A DNA stretch of 64,000 bases from Cumulibacter manganitolerans (GTDB lineage: Bacteria; Actinomycetota; Actinomycetes; Mycobacteriales; Antricoccaceae): positions 78,748 to 142,747 of the forward strand of contig NZ_WBKP01000003.1 of the NCBI RefSeq assembly GCF_009602465.1. The letters are read 5' to 3'. The position numbers were made by a program, and so were the translations under genes. How positions within the stretch are numbered: position 1 is the stretch's first letter; the number at the start of each line of letters is the position of its first letter. Below are positions 26,353 through 35,492 of the stretch, in pieces. A model generated the notes under the pieces. That model searched no databases. It was not told where the DNA came from and saw nothing but the letters and a program-made list of their open reading frames with translations.

Positions 26353-26653
26353 CCGCAGGAGCAGCGAGCCCGAGCGCACGTCGTCGTTCGGCGGCGTGTT
26401 CGGCGGAGCCGTAGTGGTCGAGTGGCGCGGGGAGCCGTGGCGGGTCATGCCGATCACCGGCGCAGCGGCCGCGAAGGAGTACCGGTGCCCCGGCTGCGAC
26501 CAGGTCGTCCGCGTCCGTCAGGGGCACGTCGTCGTCTGGTCGGAGTACGACCGGACGGGGGAGGACCGGCGGCACTGGCACACCGGTTGCTGGGCAGCGC
26601 GGGACCGACGCGGGCCCGGCATCCAGCGCTCCGGGCGCGCGCCGCGGCGATGA
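26339..26653 (+). CDS. Small zinc-ribbon-like protein
   Basis: The protein has 104 residues. A Cys-x2-Cys (YRCPGCDQVVRV) and a later His-x2-Cys (HWHTGCWAARD) could bind one zinc. Both ends are basic, with little predicted structure. Actinomycetes encode similar small conserved proteins of unknown function. The ATG at 26339 lies inside the end of the ligase gene (14-base overlap), implying coupled translation. Confidence 0.65.
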   Translation: MPRHNRRSSEPERTSSFGGVFGGAVVVEWRGEPWRVMPITGAAAAKEYRCPGCDQVVRVRQGHVVVWSEYDRTGEDRRHWHTGCWAARDRRGPGIQRSGRAPRR

Positions 26654-26738
26654 CGCACGAGTGGCGTCGGACGCGGCGCGTGGCGACGTCCTCGGCTTCT
26701 GGGAGGTGCGGTCGTGGCCCGGCCGGAGGTCGCGCCGG

Positions 26739-28151
26739 CTAGCGACCGCGACGCTGACGGATCGCGCTGACCTCGATCGTGCGCTCGCGGTCGGTGGCCG
26801 CCGGCGAGCTGCCGCGGCGGCGCGCCAGCAGGATCCGCGGGTGCCCCGCGCCGGGCTTCTCCTCGCCGGCGCCGTCCTCGTCCGGTGCCGGCGCGGCGGA
26901 GGGGGCATCCTCCTCGGCCGGGTCCTCGGCGGAGGAACCGCCGGCGGGCTGCTCCGCGGGCTGCGAGGTCGCGGCGTCGTCCGCATCCTCGTCGCGCGCA
27001 GCGTCGACCGTGACGTCGTCCGCCTCGTCGACGTCCGGCGCGTCCGCCGTCGTCACCGCGTCCGCAGCGGGAGCCTCCTGCTCGGGCGCGCTGCCGTGCG
27101 AGGTCCCATCGGTGCCGGGGGCGACGTCCTCGCGCCCGTCGGCGAACAGATCGGGGTGCCGGGGCTCGGCGGCGCGCGGCGCGTCGACGTCGCGATCGGC
27201 CGCGAGCTGCTCGGGCGCCTTCGCGAGGTAGGCGGGCACCTTGGCGACGATCTGGCCCACCTGGGTGATCTGCTGGGCCAGCGCCGAGCGGACGTGCTTG
27301 AGACGGTTGACCTCGTCCTCGGCGCGCTCGACCATCGTGCGGGCACGCTCGTTGGCCTCCGCGATGGTCGCGGAGGCGTCGGCGTAGGCCGCCTTGAGCA
27401 TCGTGTCGGCCTCGTCGCGCGAGGCCTGCAGCCGCGTCGCGGCCTCCTCGTGCGAGGCCTTGATGCGGCCGTCCGCCTCGGCGCGGGAGGCACGGTCGCG
27501 CTCTGCCTCCTCCTGCTGCGCGGCGCGCCGGCGGGCCTCGAGGGTGAGCTTGAAGTCCTCCTCGGCCTCCAGGCGGCGCGCCTCGGACTCCGCCAGCAGC
27601 GCGGCCGCCTGGGACTGGGCGCTGCTGAGGTGCTCCTCTGCCTGCTTGCGGTGCTCGGCCAGGTGCGCGGCCGCGTCGGCCCGGGCGCGCGCGAGGTGGT
27701 CGTCGGCCTCGGCGTGCCGGTCGGCGACGTACTGGTCCGCCTCGGCGCGGGCACCGGCGATCTCCTGGTCGGACGTCGCCTTGTCCTCCGCGGCCGTGGC
27801 GCGCAGCTGCTCGGCCTCGGCCTCGGCCGCCCGACGGATCTCGGCGGCCTCCTCCTCGGCGAGCCGCAGCATGGACGCGATGCGGCCGCCCATCGTCTCG
27901 AAGGTGGGTGCCTGGTTGTCGCGCAGCTGGTCCTTCAGCTCGGCTAGGTCGGCGGCCCGCTTTTCGGCCTTCTGGCGTTCCTCGCGCGCCGTGGCCACCG
28001 CCTGGTCACGTTCGGCGACGAGGGTGCGCAGGTCGTCCTGCAGGCTGCGGATCATCTCGTTGACGTGGTTGCGCTCATATCCACGCATCACGATCGGGAT
28101 GTCCATGGCGGGCGCGCCCAGGGGGATGAGGTCGTCGTTGTCAGCGTTCAT
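26739..28151 (-). CDS. DivIVA-like coiled-coil protein
   Basis: The protein has 470 residues. The N-terminus contains a DivIVA-type segment (MDIPIVMRGYERNHVNEMIRSL). An almost unbroken coiled coil follows from about 35 to 310, rich in Ala/Glu/Arg heptads. The tail (330-470) is acidic, Pro/Glu/Asp-rich and probably disordered. Such proteins organise cell poles or cytoskeletal scaffolds in actinomycetes. The start at 28151 begins with MNADNDD; the open frame further upstream has no support. It is transcribed in the same direction as ccr, 110 bases downstream of it. Confidence 0.8.
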   Translation of the reverse strand: MNADNDDLIPLGAPAMDIPIVMRGYERNHVNEMIRSLQDDLRTLVAERDQAVATAREERQKAEKRAADLAELKDQLRDNQAPTFETMGGRIASMLRLAEEEAAEIRRAAEAEAEQLRATAAEDKATSDQEIAGARAEADQYVADRHAEADDHLARARADAAAHLAEHRKQAEEHLSSAQSQAAALLAESEARRLEAEEDFKLTLEARRRAAQQEEAERDRASRAEADGRIKASHEEAATRLQASRDEADTMLKAAYADASATIAEANERARTMVERAEDEVNRLKHVRSALAQQITQVGQIVAKVPAYLAKAPEQLAADRDVDAPRAAEPRHPDLFADGREDVAPGTDGTSHGSAPEQEAPAADAVTTADAPDVDEADDVTVDAARDEDADDAATSQPAEQPAGGSSAEDPAEEDAPSAAPAPDEDGAGEEKPGAGHPRILLARRRGSSPAATDRERTIEVSAIRQRRGR

Positions 28152-28261
28152 GAACCCTCTATCGCAAGCTGGATGTGTCAGATCAGCAGGCACAACTCTA
28201 TGCCCGCGAACGTCAACCTCCGATGAGGCGAGGCCGGGCGCGCCCGGCCTCGCCCGCCCGC

Positions 28262-29599
28262 TCAGAGGTTGCGGAACCGGTTGATCTTGTCCTCGAGCCG
28301 ACCGCGCATCTCCTGGTCCCGCACGCCGAGGCCCTCCTCGGGCGCCAGGCACAGGACGCCGACCTTGCCCTGGTGGGTGTTCTTGTGCACGTCCAGCGCC
28401 GCGTCACCGGTCTGCGCCAGCGGGTAGACCTTGGACAGCGTCGGGTGGATCAGACCCTTCTCGATGAGCCGGTTGGCCTCCCACGCCTCGCGGTAGTTGG
28501 CGAAGTGCGAGGAGACGATGCGCTTGAGGTTCATCCACAGGTACCGGTTGTCGTACTCGTGCATGTACCCCGACGTCGAGGCGCAGGTGGTGATCGTGCC
28601 GCCGCGCTTGGTCACGTAGACCGAGGCGCCGAACGTCTCGCGTCCGGGGTGCTCGAAGACGATGTCGATGTCCTCGCCGCCGGTGAGCTCGCGGATCTTC
28701 GATCCGAACCGCTTCCACTCGGCGGGATCCTGGGTGTGCTCGTCCTTCCAGAACTTGTAGCCCTCGGCCTTGCGGTCGATGACCAGCTCGGCGCCCATCG
28801 AGCGGCAGATGTCGGCCTTGTCGGGGGAGGACACGACGCAGACCGGGATCCCGCCGCCGTTGAGCACCATCTGCGTCGCGTACGAGCCGAGGCCGCCGGA
28901 GGCGCCCCAGATGAGGACGGTGTCACCCTGCTTCATGCCGGCACCGTTCTTGGAGACCAGCTGGCGGTACGCGGTGGAGTTCACCAGGCCGGGGCACGCC
29001 GCCTCCTCCCAGGTCAGGTGCTTGGGCTTGGGCATCAGCTGGTTGCTCTTGACCAGCGCGATCTGGGCCAGGCCGCCGAAGTTGGTCTCGAAGCCCCAGA
29101 TGCGCTGCTGCGGATCCATCATCGTGTCGTCGTGGCCCTGTGGGTCCTCGAGCTCGACCGACAGGCAGTGCGCCACCACCTCGTCGCCGGCCTTCCACTT
29201 CGTGACGCCGGGACCCACCCGCAGCACGACGCCGGAGACGTCCGAGCCGACGATGTGGTAGGGCAGGTCGTGGCGCTTGGCCAGCTCGCTCGTGCGGCCG
29301 TAGCGCTTCAGGAAGCCGAACGTCGACACCGGCTCGAAGATCGACGTCCACACCGTGTTGTAGTTGACCGAGGAGGCCATGACGGCGATCTGCGCCTCGC
29401 CGGGGCCGAGCTCGGGGGTGTCGACCTCCTGCAGGTGCAGGCTCTTGCGCGGGTCCTTGTCCCAGGAGGCCAGGCCCTGGAACATGTTCTGGTCCTCCTC
29501 GCGGACCACGATCGCCTCGTACTTCTTCGGCACGTCGATCTTGGCGATGTCCTCGTTCTGCCCGCTCATGATCGCGTCGAGGATCTGGTTCATGGACAT
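28262..29599 (-). CDS. ccr: Crotonyl-CoA carboxylase/reductase
   Basis: The protein has 445 residues of the medium-chain reductase superfamily. It reduces and carboxylates crotonyl-CoA to ethylmalonyl-CoA with NADPH and CO2. The four CO2-binding residues reported for characterised Ccr fall at identical numbers here: N81, F170, E171 and H365. The cofactor loop WGASGGLGS (231-239) is intact. The ATG at 29599 has AGGAG 6 bases upstream. Neighbours (epimerase, thiolase, hydroxyacyl-CoA dehydrogenase, hydratases, MeaB) support the ethylmalonyl-CoA pathway or extender-unit supply. Confidence 0.95.
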   Translation of the reverse strand: MSMNQILDAIMSGQNEDIAKIDVPKKYEAIVVREEDQNMFQGLASWDKDPRKSLHLQEVDTPELGPGEAQIAVMASSVNYNTVWTSIFEPVSTFGFLKRYGRTSELAKRHDLPYHIVGSDVSGVVLRVGPGVTKWKAGDEVVAHCLSVELEDPQGHDDTMMDPQQRIWGFETNFGGLAQIALVKSNQLMPKPKHLTWEEAACPGLVNSTAYRQLVSKNGAGMKQGDTVLIWGASGGLGSYATQMVLNGGGIPVCVVSSPDKADICRSMGAELVIDRKAEGYKFWKDEHTQDPAEWKRFGSKIRELTGGEDIDIVFEHPGRETFGASVYVTKRGGTITTCASTSGYMHEYDNRYLWMNLKRIVSSHFANYREAWEANRLIEKGLIHPTLSKVYPLAQTGDAALDVHKNTHQGKVGVLCLAPEEGLGVRDQEMRGRLEDKINRFRNL

Positions 29600-29721
29600 G
29601 GTTCTGCTCCTGGCTCTGGCGCCGCGCAGGCGGCATCCGGTGTCGTGATTGCCGTCAAGAGTAGGCTACCGGCGGGTAACCAACCGGCACGGCAGTGCGG
29701 TGCGGTGGACGATGCGGGCGA

Positions 29722-30144
29722 CTAGTGCGCCGCGTCGGCGGCCGGCTCGACCAGCTCGACCAGCACGCCGCCGGCGTCCTTCGGGTGGATGAAGTTGATG
29801 CGAGAGTTCGCGGTGCCGCGCTTGGCCTCGGGGTAGAGAAGCCGTACGCCGCGCTCGCGGAGGGTCGCGCTGACCTGGTCGATGTCTTCGACCGTGTAAG
29901 CCATCTGCTGCATGCCAGGCCCGTTCTTGTCCAGGAACTTGGCGATCGTGCTCGACTCGTCGAGCGGGGCGAGGAGCTGGATGCACGAGCCGGAGTCACC
30001 GACGGCCATCATGGCCTCGCGGACGCCCTGCTCCTCGTTGGTCTCCTCGTGCACCAGGGCCATCCCGTACACGCTCCGGTAGAACTCGATGGCCTGGTCG
30101 AGATCGGTGACAGCGATTCCGACATGGTTGATCTCGGTGAACAC
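29722..30144 (-). CDS. mce: Methylmalonyl-CoA epimerase
   Basis: The protein has 140 residues and a vicinal-oxygen-chelate fold. Metal ligands are visible: His in INHVGIAV, His/Glu in LVHEETNEEQGV, and Glu in GGVLVELVEP. It interconverts the 2R and 2S forms of methylmalonyl-CoA (and ethylmalonyl-CoA). The GTG at 30144 has GGAG 6 bases upstream. It is divergent from the thiolase gene. Confidence 0.93.
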   Translation of the reverse strand: MFTEINHVGIAVTDLDQAIEFYRSVYGMALVHEETNEEQGVREAMMAVGDSGSCIQLLAPLDESSTIAKFLDKNGPGMQQMAYTVEDIDQVSATLRERGVRLLYPEAKRGTANSRINFIHPKDAGGVLVELVEPAADAAH

Positions 30145-30305
30145 GCGTGCTCCTTCGCAGGGGGAATGACCTCGGATGAAACTAGCAAGACCGAACCGGA
30201 TTCTAACCGGTGGTCGACAGTGACGCCTTTCACCCGGACGCCGCCGCTGCAGGGTCCCCGGTGAAGAAGTAAGGTGCCCATAACCCATCGCTTCAAGGAG
30301 TCATC

Positions 30306-31511
30306 ATGACTGCATCCGCTGGCCGAACCTCTGTCATCGTCTCGGGCGCGCGCACGCCGATGGGCCGGTTGCTCGGTTCGCTCAAGGACTTCTCCGGCGC
30401 CCAGCTCGGCGGCCTGGCCATCAAGGCCGCCCTCGAGCGCGGCGGCATCGCCGGTGACCAGGTCGAATACGTCATCATGGGCCAGGTGCTGCAGGCCGGC
30501 GCGGGACAGATCCCGTCGCGGCAGGCGTCGGTCGCGGCCGGCATCCCGATGAGCGTGCCGTCGCTGACCATCAACAAGGTGTGCCTGTCCGGCCTCGACG
30601 CGATCGCGTTGGCCGACCAGCTCATCCGGGCCGGCGAGTTCGACATCGTCGTCGCCGGCGGGATGGAGTCGATGACCAACGCCCCGCACCTGATCCCGAA
30701 CGGTCGCACCGGCACGAAGTACGGCGCGTTCGAGGTACTCGACGCGATGGCCTACGACGGGCTGACCGACGCCTTCGACAAGGTGTCGATGGGCGAGTCG
30801 ACCGAGCACCACAACGGCAAGCTGGGCATCTCGCGCCAGGAGCAGGACGAGTTCGCCGCCCGCTCGCACCAGCGGGCCGCGGCTGCCGCCGCCGAGGGGC
30901 GGTTCAAGGAGGAGATCGCGCCGGTCGAGATCCCGCAGCGCAAGGGCGACCCGGTCGTGTTCGAGACCGACGAGGGCGTCCGCGCGGAGACCACCGTCGA
31001 GTCGCTGGGCAAGCTGAAGCCGGCGTTCGCCAAGGACGGCACCATCACCGCGGGCACCGCCTCGCAGATCTCCGACGGGGCCTGCGCGGTCGTCGTGATG
31101 AGCAAGGAGAAGGCCACCGAGCTCGGGCTGGAGATCCTCGCGGAGATCGGCGCCCACGGCAACGTCGCCGGGCCGGACAACTCGCTGCAGTCGCAGCCCT
31201 CGAACGCGATCAACCACGCGCTGCAGAAGGCGGGTCGCTCGCTCGACGAGGTCGACCTGGTGGAGATCAACGAGGCCTTCGCCGCGGTCGGGATCCAGTC
31301 GATGCGCGACCTGGGCATCGACGCCGACAAGGTCAACGTCGACGGCGGCGCCATCGCCCTCGGCCACCCGATCGGCATGTCGGGCGCTCGCCTGGTGCTG
31401 CACCTGATCTACGCCCTGCGTGGACGCGGTGGCGGCACCGGCGTGGCCGCCCTCTGCGGCGGCGGTGGCCAGGGCGACGCCCTGATCATCGACGTCCCCG
31501 CACCCGCCTGA
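30306..31511 (+). CDS. Acetyl-CoA acetyltransferase (thiolase)
   Basis: The protein has 401 residues. The nucleophilic Cys is in [10 protein letters not shown] (C93), and the C-terminal His and Cys in [10 protein letters not shown] and [10 protein letters not shown]. It condenses two acetyl-CoA to acetoacetyl-CoA or runs in reverse. The dehydrogenase at 22891, the hydratases and ccr could carry the product on to ethylmalonyl-CoA. The stop shares a base with the meaB start (TGATG). Confidence 0.92.
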   Translation: MTASAGRTSVIVSGARTPMGRLLGSLKDFSGAQLGGLAIKAALERGGIAGDQVEYVIMGQVLQAGAGQIPSRQASVAAGIPMSVPSLTINKVCLSGLDAIALADQLIRAGEFDIVVAGGMESMTNAPHLIPNGRTGTKYGAFEVLDAMAYDGLTDAFDKVSMGESTEHHNGKLGISRQEQDEFAARSHQRAAAAAAEGRFKEEIAPVEIPQRKGDPVVFETDEGVRAETTVESLGKLKPAFAKDGTITAGTASQISDGACAVVVMSKEKATELGLEILAEIGAHGNVAGPDNSLQSQPSNAINHALQKAGRSLDEVDLVEINEAFAAVGIQSMRDLGIDADKVNVDGGAIALGHPIGMSGARLVLHLIYALRGRGGGTGVAALCGGGGQGDALIIDVPAPA

Positions 31512-32503
31512 TGACGTCGGGCGGCCTGCGCCGCGACGCCGGTGTGGCGGAGCTCGTCGAACGAGCCCGCGACGGACAGGCGCGGGCGGTGGCCCGGCTG
31601 ATCTCGCTGGTCGAGGACGCCTCGCCGCGGCTGCGCGAGGTGGCCGCGGCGCTCGCCCCGCACACCGGCCACGCCACGATCATCGGTCTCACCGGCTCGC
31701 CGGGCGTGGGGAAGTCCACCTCGACGTCCGCCCTCGTGCGCGCCTACCGCGCGCAGGGCAAGCGGGTCGGCGTCCTGGCGGTCGACCCGAGCTCGCCGTT
31801 CTCCGGCGGCGCGCTGCTCGGCGACCGGATCCGGATGCAGGACCACGCCACCGATCCAGGCGTGTTCATCCGGTCGATGTCGACCCGCGGCCACCTCGGC
31901 GGCCTTTCGTGGGCGACGCCGCAGGCGCTGCGCGTGCTGGACGGCACCGGGTTCGACGTCATCCTGATCGAGACCGTCGGGGTCGGGCAGGCCGAGGTCG
32001 AGATCGCCTCCACCGCCGACACCACCCTGGTGCTGCTGGCTCCCGGGATGGGTGACGGGATCCAGGCCGCCAAGGCCGGCATCCTGGAGATCGCCGACGT
32101 CTTCGTCGTCAACAAGGCCGACCGGGACGGCGCCGACAACGTGGTGCGCGACCTGCGGAACATGCTCGGGCTGGGCGGACGGCACTCCGACGCGGGCGCG
32201 TGGCGCCCGGCCATCGTCAAGACGGTGGCCGAGAAGGAGCAGGGCGTCGAGGACGTGATCGCCGCGATCGACGCGCACCGCGAGTGGATGGGCGCCAAGG
32301 GCGTCCTGCACGAGCGCCGGCTGGCCCGGGCGTCCGCCGAGATCGTCGCGCTGTCGATCGCGACGCTGCGCGAGCGCATGGGCGACGTCGAGGGCCACGC
32401 CTCGGTGCGCGCGCTGTCGGAGAAGGTCGTCGCCGGGACGACCGACCCCTACCTCGCCGCGGACGCGCTCGTCGCCGAGCTGGGCGCCGACCTCGGCTCC
32501 TGA
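31511..32503 (+). CDS. meaB: Mutase chaperone GTPase MeaB/ArgK family
   Basis: The protein has 330 residues. Walker A is GLTGSPGVGKS; the switch region DPSSPFSGGALLGDRIRM, ETVGVGQAEVE and the base-specificity VNKAD motif are all present. MeaB-type G proteins protect and reload B12-dependent acyl-CoA mutases. Its client is likely the IcmA-type mutase at 35493 or a methylmalonyl-CoA mutase encoded elsewhere. The ATG at 31511 is used because of the TGATG coupling; the longer open frame runs through the thiolase gene. Confidence 0.93.
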   Translation: MTSGGLRRDAGVAELVERARDGQARAVARLISLVEDASPRLREVAAALAPHTGHATIIGLTGSPGVGKSTSTSALVRAYRAQGKRVGVLAVDPSSPFSGGALLGDRIRMQDHATDPGVFIRSMSTRGHLGGLSWATPQALRVLDGTGFDVILIETVGVGQAEVEIASTADTTLVLLAPGMGDGIQAAKAGILEIADVFVVNKADRDGADNVVRDLRNMLGLGGRHSDAGAWRPAIVKTVAEKEQGVEDVIAAIDAHREWMGAKGVLHERRLARASAEIVALSIATLRERMGDVEGHASVRALSEKVVAGTTDPYLAADALVAELGADLGS

Positions 32504-32512
32504 CTGCCGGCC

Positions 32513-33475
32513 ATGCCGCGCGTCATCCACACCGGGCAGGCGCTCGTCGACTACGTCCTGGACGTGCCCGAGCTCCCGGTCCGCGGCGGCAACGTGTACG
32601 CCTCCGCCGGGCGTCGCTCGGCCGGGGGAGCGGTGAACATCCTGGTCGCTGCCGCCCGCAACGGCGCGCACGCCGTCCATGCCGGCGCGCACGGCACGGG
32701 GGAGAACGGCGACCTGATCCGCGCGACGCTCGCGCGGGACGGCGTCGAGCTGTGCAGCCCGCCGGTGCCGAACGTCGACTCGGGCATCTGCATCTGCCTG
32801 CTCGAGCACGATGAGCGCACCTTCGTCACGACCCGCGGCGCCGAGCGGCGCATCAGCGAGTGCAGCCTGCAGCGCGCGGAGCCGGTCGCCGGGGACGTGG
32901 TCTGCGTCGACGGCTACACGCTCGTCGCCGGAGCGACCGTCGAGCCGATGCTGGCCTGGTTGGAGGGCCTTCCCGACGGCGTGGAGGTGGTGCTCGACCC
33001 GGCGGCCGACTTCGCCAACCAGCCGGAGGAGGTCCGCCGGCGCGCGGTGGCCGTGACCACTGTCTGGACCTCGAACCTCGACGAGGCGGCCGACATCTGC
33101 GCCGCGGCCGGGGTGGCGGTCCCGGCGTCCCTCGACATGGCGGCCGCCGCCGGCCTCGTGGCCGGCCTCCTGGCGCCGGGCGCGGTGAGCATCGTGCGCG
33201 ACGGGCCCAACGGCTGCGCGGTGCGCGTCGACGGTGTCACCACTGCCGTGGCCGGCTTCCCGCAGCGACCGGTGGACACGAACGGCGCGGGAGATGCGCA
33301 CACCGGCGTGCTCGTCGCGGCCCGCCTCGCGGGCGCGGGCTGGGGCGACGCCGCGCGCCGGGCGAACGCCGCGGCCGCGATCAAGGTGACGCGGATGGGG
33401 CCCGCGACCGCGCCGGGGACGGAAGAGATCGACGCCTGGCTCGCTACCGGCTCCGGGAGCCCAGCCGGGCGGTGA
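32513..33475 (+). CDS. PfkB-family carbohydrate kinase
   Basis: The protein has 320 residues. The N-terminal glycine motif RRSAGGAVNILVAAARNGA and the C-terminal catalytic motif VDTNGAGDAHTG mark a PfkB (ribokinase-type) sugar kinase. The substrate cannot be read from the sequence. It begins 9 bases after meaB. Its last 32 bases overlap the end of the GntR gene on the opposite strand. Confidence 0.85.
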   Translation: MPRVIHTGQALVDYVLDVPELPVRGGNVYASAGRRSAGGAVNILVAAARNGAHAVHAGAHGTGENGDLIRATLARDGVELCSPPVPNVDSGICICLLEHDERTFVTTRGAERRISECSLQRAEPVAGDVVCVDGYTLVAGATVEPMLAWLEGLPDGVEVVLDPAADFANQPEEVRRRAVAVTTVWTSNLDEAADICAAAGVAVPASLDMAAAAGLVAGLLAPGAVSIVRDGPNGCAVRVDGVTTAVAGFPQRPVDTNGAGDAHTGVLVAARLAGAGWGDAARRANAAAAIKVTRMGPATAPGTEEIDAWLATGSGSPAGR

Positions 33476-33833
33476 CGGCGGCGCCGATCTCGGCATCCGT
33501 GGCACCGAGTGCGCGCGCCTGGGCGACGACCGCCGCGATGATTCGGTCGAGCTCGGCCCGGCGTCGGTCGCTCACCCCGAGGACCAGACCCGGCCGCACC
33601 CGCGTCCCGGCGCCGCGCCGGGTCTGCACGAGCCCCGCCTGCTCCAGCTCTCGATACGTCCGGGCCACCGTGCCGGGGGACAGCCGCAGGTCGGCCGCGA
33701 GCTGCCGGACCGGCGGCAGCCGCCGCCCGGCCTCCAGGGCGCCGGTCACGATGAGCGAGCTCAGCTGGCGGCGCAGCTGCTCGAAGGGGGGCGTGGGGTC
33801 ACCGGCCTCGACGTGCAGCGACGCGGTGCTCAT
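33444..33833 (-). CDS. GntR-family regulator, YtrA-like
   Basis: The protein has 129 residues. A winged helix (PPFEQLRRQLSSLI ... LAADLRLSPGTVARTYRELEQAGLV) is followed by a short C-terminal helix pair. This is the small YtrA-type layout without a large ligand domain. Its start overlaps the stop of the membrane-protein gene (ATGA), so the two form one operon. YtrA-type regulators often control linked transporter or membrane genes. The palindrome at 34828 is a candidate operator. Confidence 0.88.
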   Translation of the reverse strand: MSTASLHVEAGDPTPPFEQLRRQLSSLIVTGALEAGRRLPPVRQLAADLRLSPGTVARTYRELEQAGLVQTRRGAGTRVRPGLVLGVSDRRRAELDRIIAAVVAQARALGATDAEIGAAVTARLGSRSR

Positions 33834-34768
33834 CCCGCCAGCGCGCCCGTTCGCGGCTCCTGCGGAATGGACGGCTCGCCGCGCTGCACGAGCAGCCGGG
33901 CGAGCGCCCACCCGGTCACCACACTCGCCGCGAGGGCGATGACGATCAACAGCCAGCCCCCGACGGCGTACCCCGCGGACCCGTGGCAGGTAGCGCCGCC
34001 CGCCCCGGACGCGCGGTACATCGCGCCGGCGCCCCCGGCCGCCACCGCAGCCAGGCTGGCGCTCACGCCTGCCGTGGCCGCGGCGGTGATGGCGCACATC
34101 GACCGGGCGCGAAGCAGGTCCTCCTGCGCTGCCTCCCCGACGTCGGCGGCCAGGCTCCCGCGAGCGGCCACCACGCGCGCGGACACCGCCCACAGGAGCA
34201 GCACGGCACCGATCGCGACCGCCACCGGGATCGCGTAGTACGACCCGGGGTAGGGCCCGGTGCTGCCGCGACCGGTGATGCCGTCGGCGTCCGCGCGGCA
34301 GATCCAGGCGAGGGCGCGGCCGCGGCGGCCGACGTCGTCGGGGGAGGCGGTCGCGGCGGTCACGCCCAGCACCAGCACGAGGCCGCTCGAGACGGCGGCG
34401 AGCGCGGTCCCGAGGGCCCGCGGCCGGTACCGGCGCGGCGACCGCACGTCGAGACCGGCCCGGCGGCGGCCCGCCCGGCCCGGGGGCGGCGGAATCAGCT
34501 CGCCGACGGCGACGACGGCCATGACGGTGACCGCGAAGACGGCCGGCGCCAGCAGCAGGCCCCGGCCCAACGCCCCGGTGGACGCCGCGAGCAGCGACGT
34601 GACGATCGCGACCGCCAGCGCGGCGACCCGGAACCGTTGCGCGCGGGCCTCGTAGGCGGCCAGCTCGGTGCCGAGAGCGACGCGCTGGGCCGGCCGGGCG
34701 CGAATCCCGGTGACGACGCCGGCCAGGACCGCGAGCACCAGCCCTAGGGGGAGCAGCATGACCTGCAT
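33830..34768 (-). CDS. Seven-helix membrane protein, unknown function
   Basis: The protein has 312 residues with about seven hydrophobic helices, and a long basic loop between helices 3 and 4 (PPPPGRAGRRRAGLDVRSPR). No transporter signature was recognised. The ATG at 34768 follows GAAGG. The operon with the YtrA-like regulator suggests an envelope-stress or export role, but this is inference. Confidence 0.65.
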   Translation of the reverse strand: MQVMLLPLGLVLAVLAGVVTGIRARPAQRVALGTELAAYEARAQRFRVAALAVAIVTSLLAASTGALGRGLLLAPAVFAVTVMAVVAVGELIPPPPGRAGRRRAGLDVRSPRRYRPRALGTALAAVSSGLVLVLGVTAATASPDDVGRRGRALAWICRADADGITGRGSTGPYPGSYYAIPVAVAIGAVLLLWAVSARVVAARGSLAADVGEAAQEDLLRARSMCAITAAATAGVSASLAAVAAGGAGAMYRASGAGGATCHGSAGYAVGGWLLIVIALAASVVTGWALARLLVQRGEPSIPQEPRTGALAG

Positions 34769-34827
34769 CGCAGACCCTTCCGGTCGATGTATCGAGCATC
34801 TGGTACAAAGTGTCCGGGCATCGACTC

Positions 34828-34851
34828 TTTGTGTCAACTGGTTGACACAAA
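34828..34851. promoter_or_regulatory. Operator with perfect 11-bp arms between divergent regulators
   Basis: TTTGTGTCAAC and its inverse flank TG. The palindrome contains TTGACA on both strands; on the minus strand a GACACT -10-like hexamer follows at 17-base spacing. It is placed to control the membrane/GntR operon and perhaps the MarR gene. Confidence 0.75.
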
Positions 34852-34883
34852 CAGCGCTGATCGACGGTCGCTAGGGTTGCGGG

Positions 34884-35378
34884 GTGACCTCGTTGCCCTT
34901 CGACCCCATCGAGCGCGCGGCCGAGAACTGGCAGGACGCGTGGGGCGACGCTCGCCGGATGCGGCTGGCCACCTCGATCATGCGCGTCCAGCAGCTGCTC
35001 ATCAACGCGTACGACGAGGCGTTGCGCCCGCACGGGCTGACCTTCGCGCGCTTCGAGGCGCTGGTGCTGCTGCGTTTCTCGCGCAGCGGGGCGCTGCCGA
35101 TGAAGGTGATCGGAGACCGGCTGCAGGTGCACCCGACGTCCGTCACCAACACCGTCGAGCGGCTGGCCGCGGCGGGCCTGGTCGAGCGGCGCAAGAACCC
35201 GCGGGACGGCCGCGGCGTCCTCGCCGAGCTCACCGACGAGGGCCGCGCCGTGGTCGAGGAGGCCGCGTCGGACCTCATGCGGCTGGACTTCGCGCTCTCC
35301 GCGCTGCCCGACGACGAGGTGGACGCCGTGGCGGCGTCGCTGTCGCGGCTACGCAAGGCGGCCGGTGACTTCGAGTGA
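34884..35378 (+). CDS. MarR-family regulator
   Basis: The protein has 164 residues. The winged helix-turn-helix (PMKVIGDRLQVHPTSVTNTVERLAAAGLVER) and the wing RRKNPRDGRGVLAELTDEG are typical. The start is a GTG six bases after TAGGGT (34872-34877), so the transcript is probably leaderless. It lies between two palindromic operators and directly before icmA, and may govern either or both. An acyl-CoA or aromatic ligand is common in the family but unknown here. Confidence 0.9.
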   Translation: MTSLPFDPIERAAENWQDAWGDARRMRLATSIMRVQQLLINAYDEALRPHGLTFARFEALVLLRFSRSGALPMKVIGDRLQVHPTSVTNTVERLAAAGLVERRKNPRDGRGVLAELTDEGRAVVEEAASDLMRLDFALSALPDDEVDAVAASLSRLRKAAGDFE

Positions 35379-35411
35379 CCGGCGTCGCAGAATGATGGGG
35401 AGAAGCAGGCG

Positions 35412-35440
35412 TTCCGAAAAATAGTAGGAAGTCCTACTAT
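35412..35440 (+). promoter_or_regulatory. icmA promoter overlapped by an operator palindrome
   Basis: TTCCGA (35412-35417) and TACTAT (35435-35440) are spaced by 17 bases. The inverted repeat ATAGTAGGA/TCCTACTAT (35421-35429 and 35432-35440) covers the spacer and the -10, which fits repression by steric block. Confidence 0.7.
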
Positions 35441-35492
35441 GTAGGTACCCCACCACCCGACATGGCGGCGTATGCCGCGAACGGAGTGCACC

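Noticed and set aside
20607..26457. Very long minus-strand frames opposite the acyl-CoA genes (to 952 and 1190 codons)
   Set aside because: They lack family motifs and mirror well-supported forward genes; high GC makes such frames common. Only the nucS part (20607-21263) is real.
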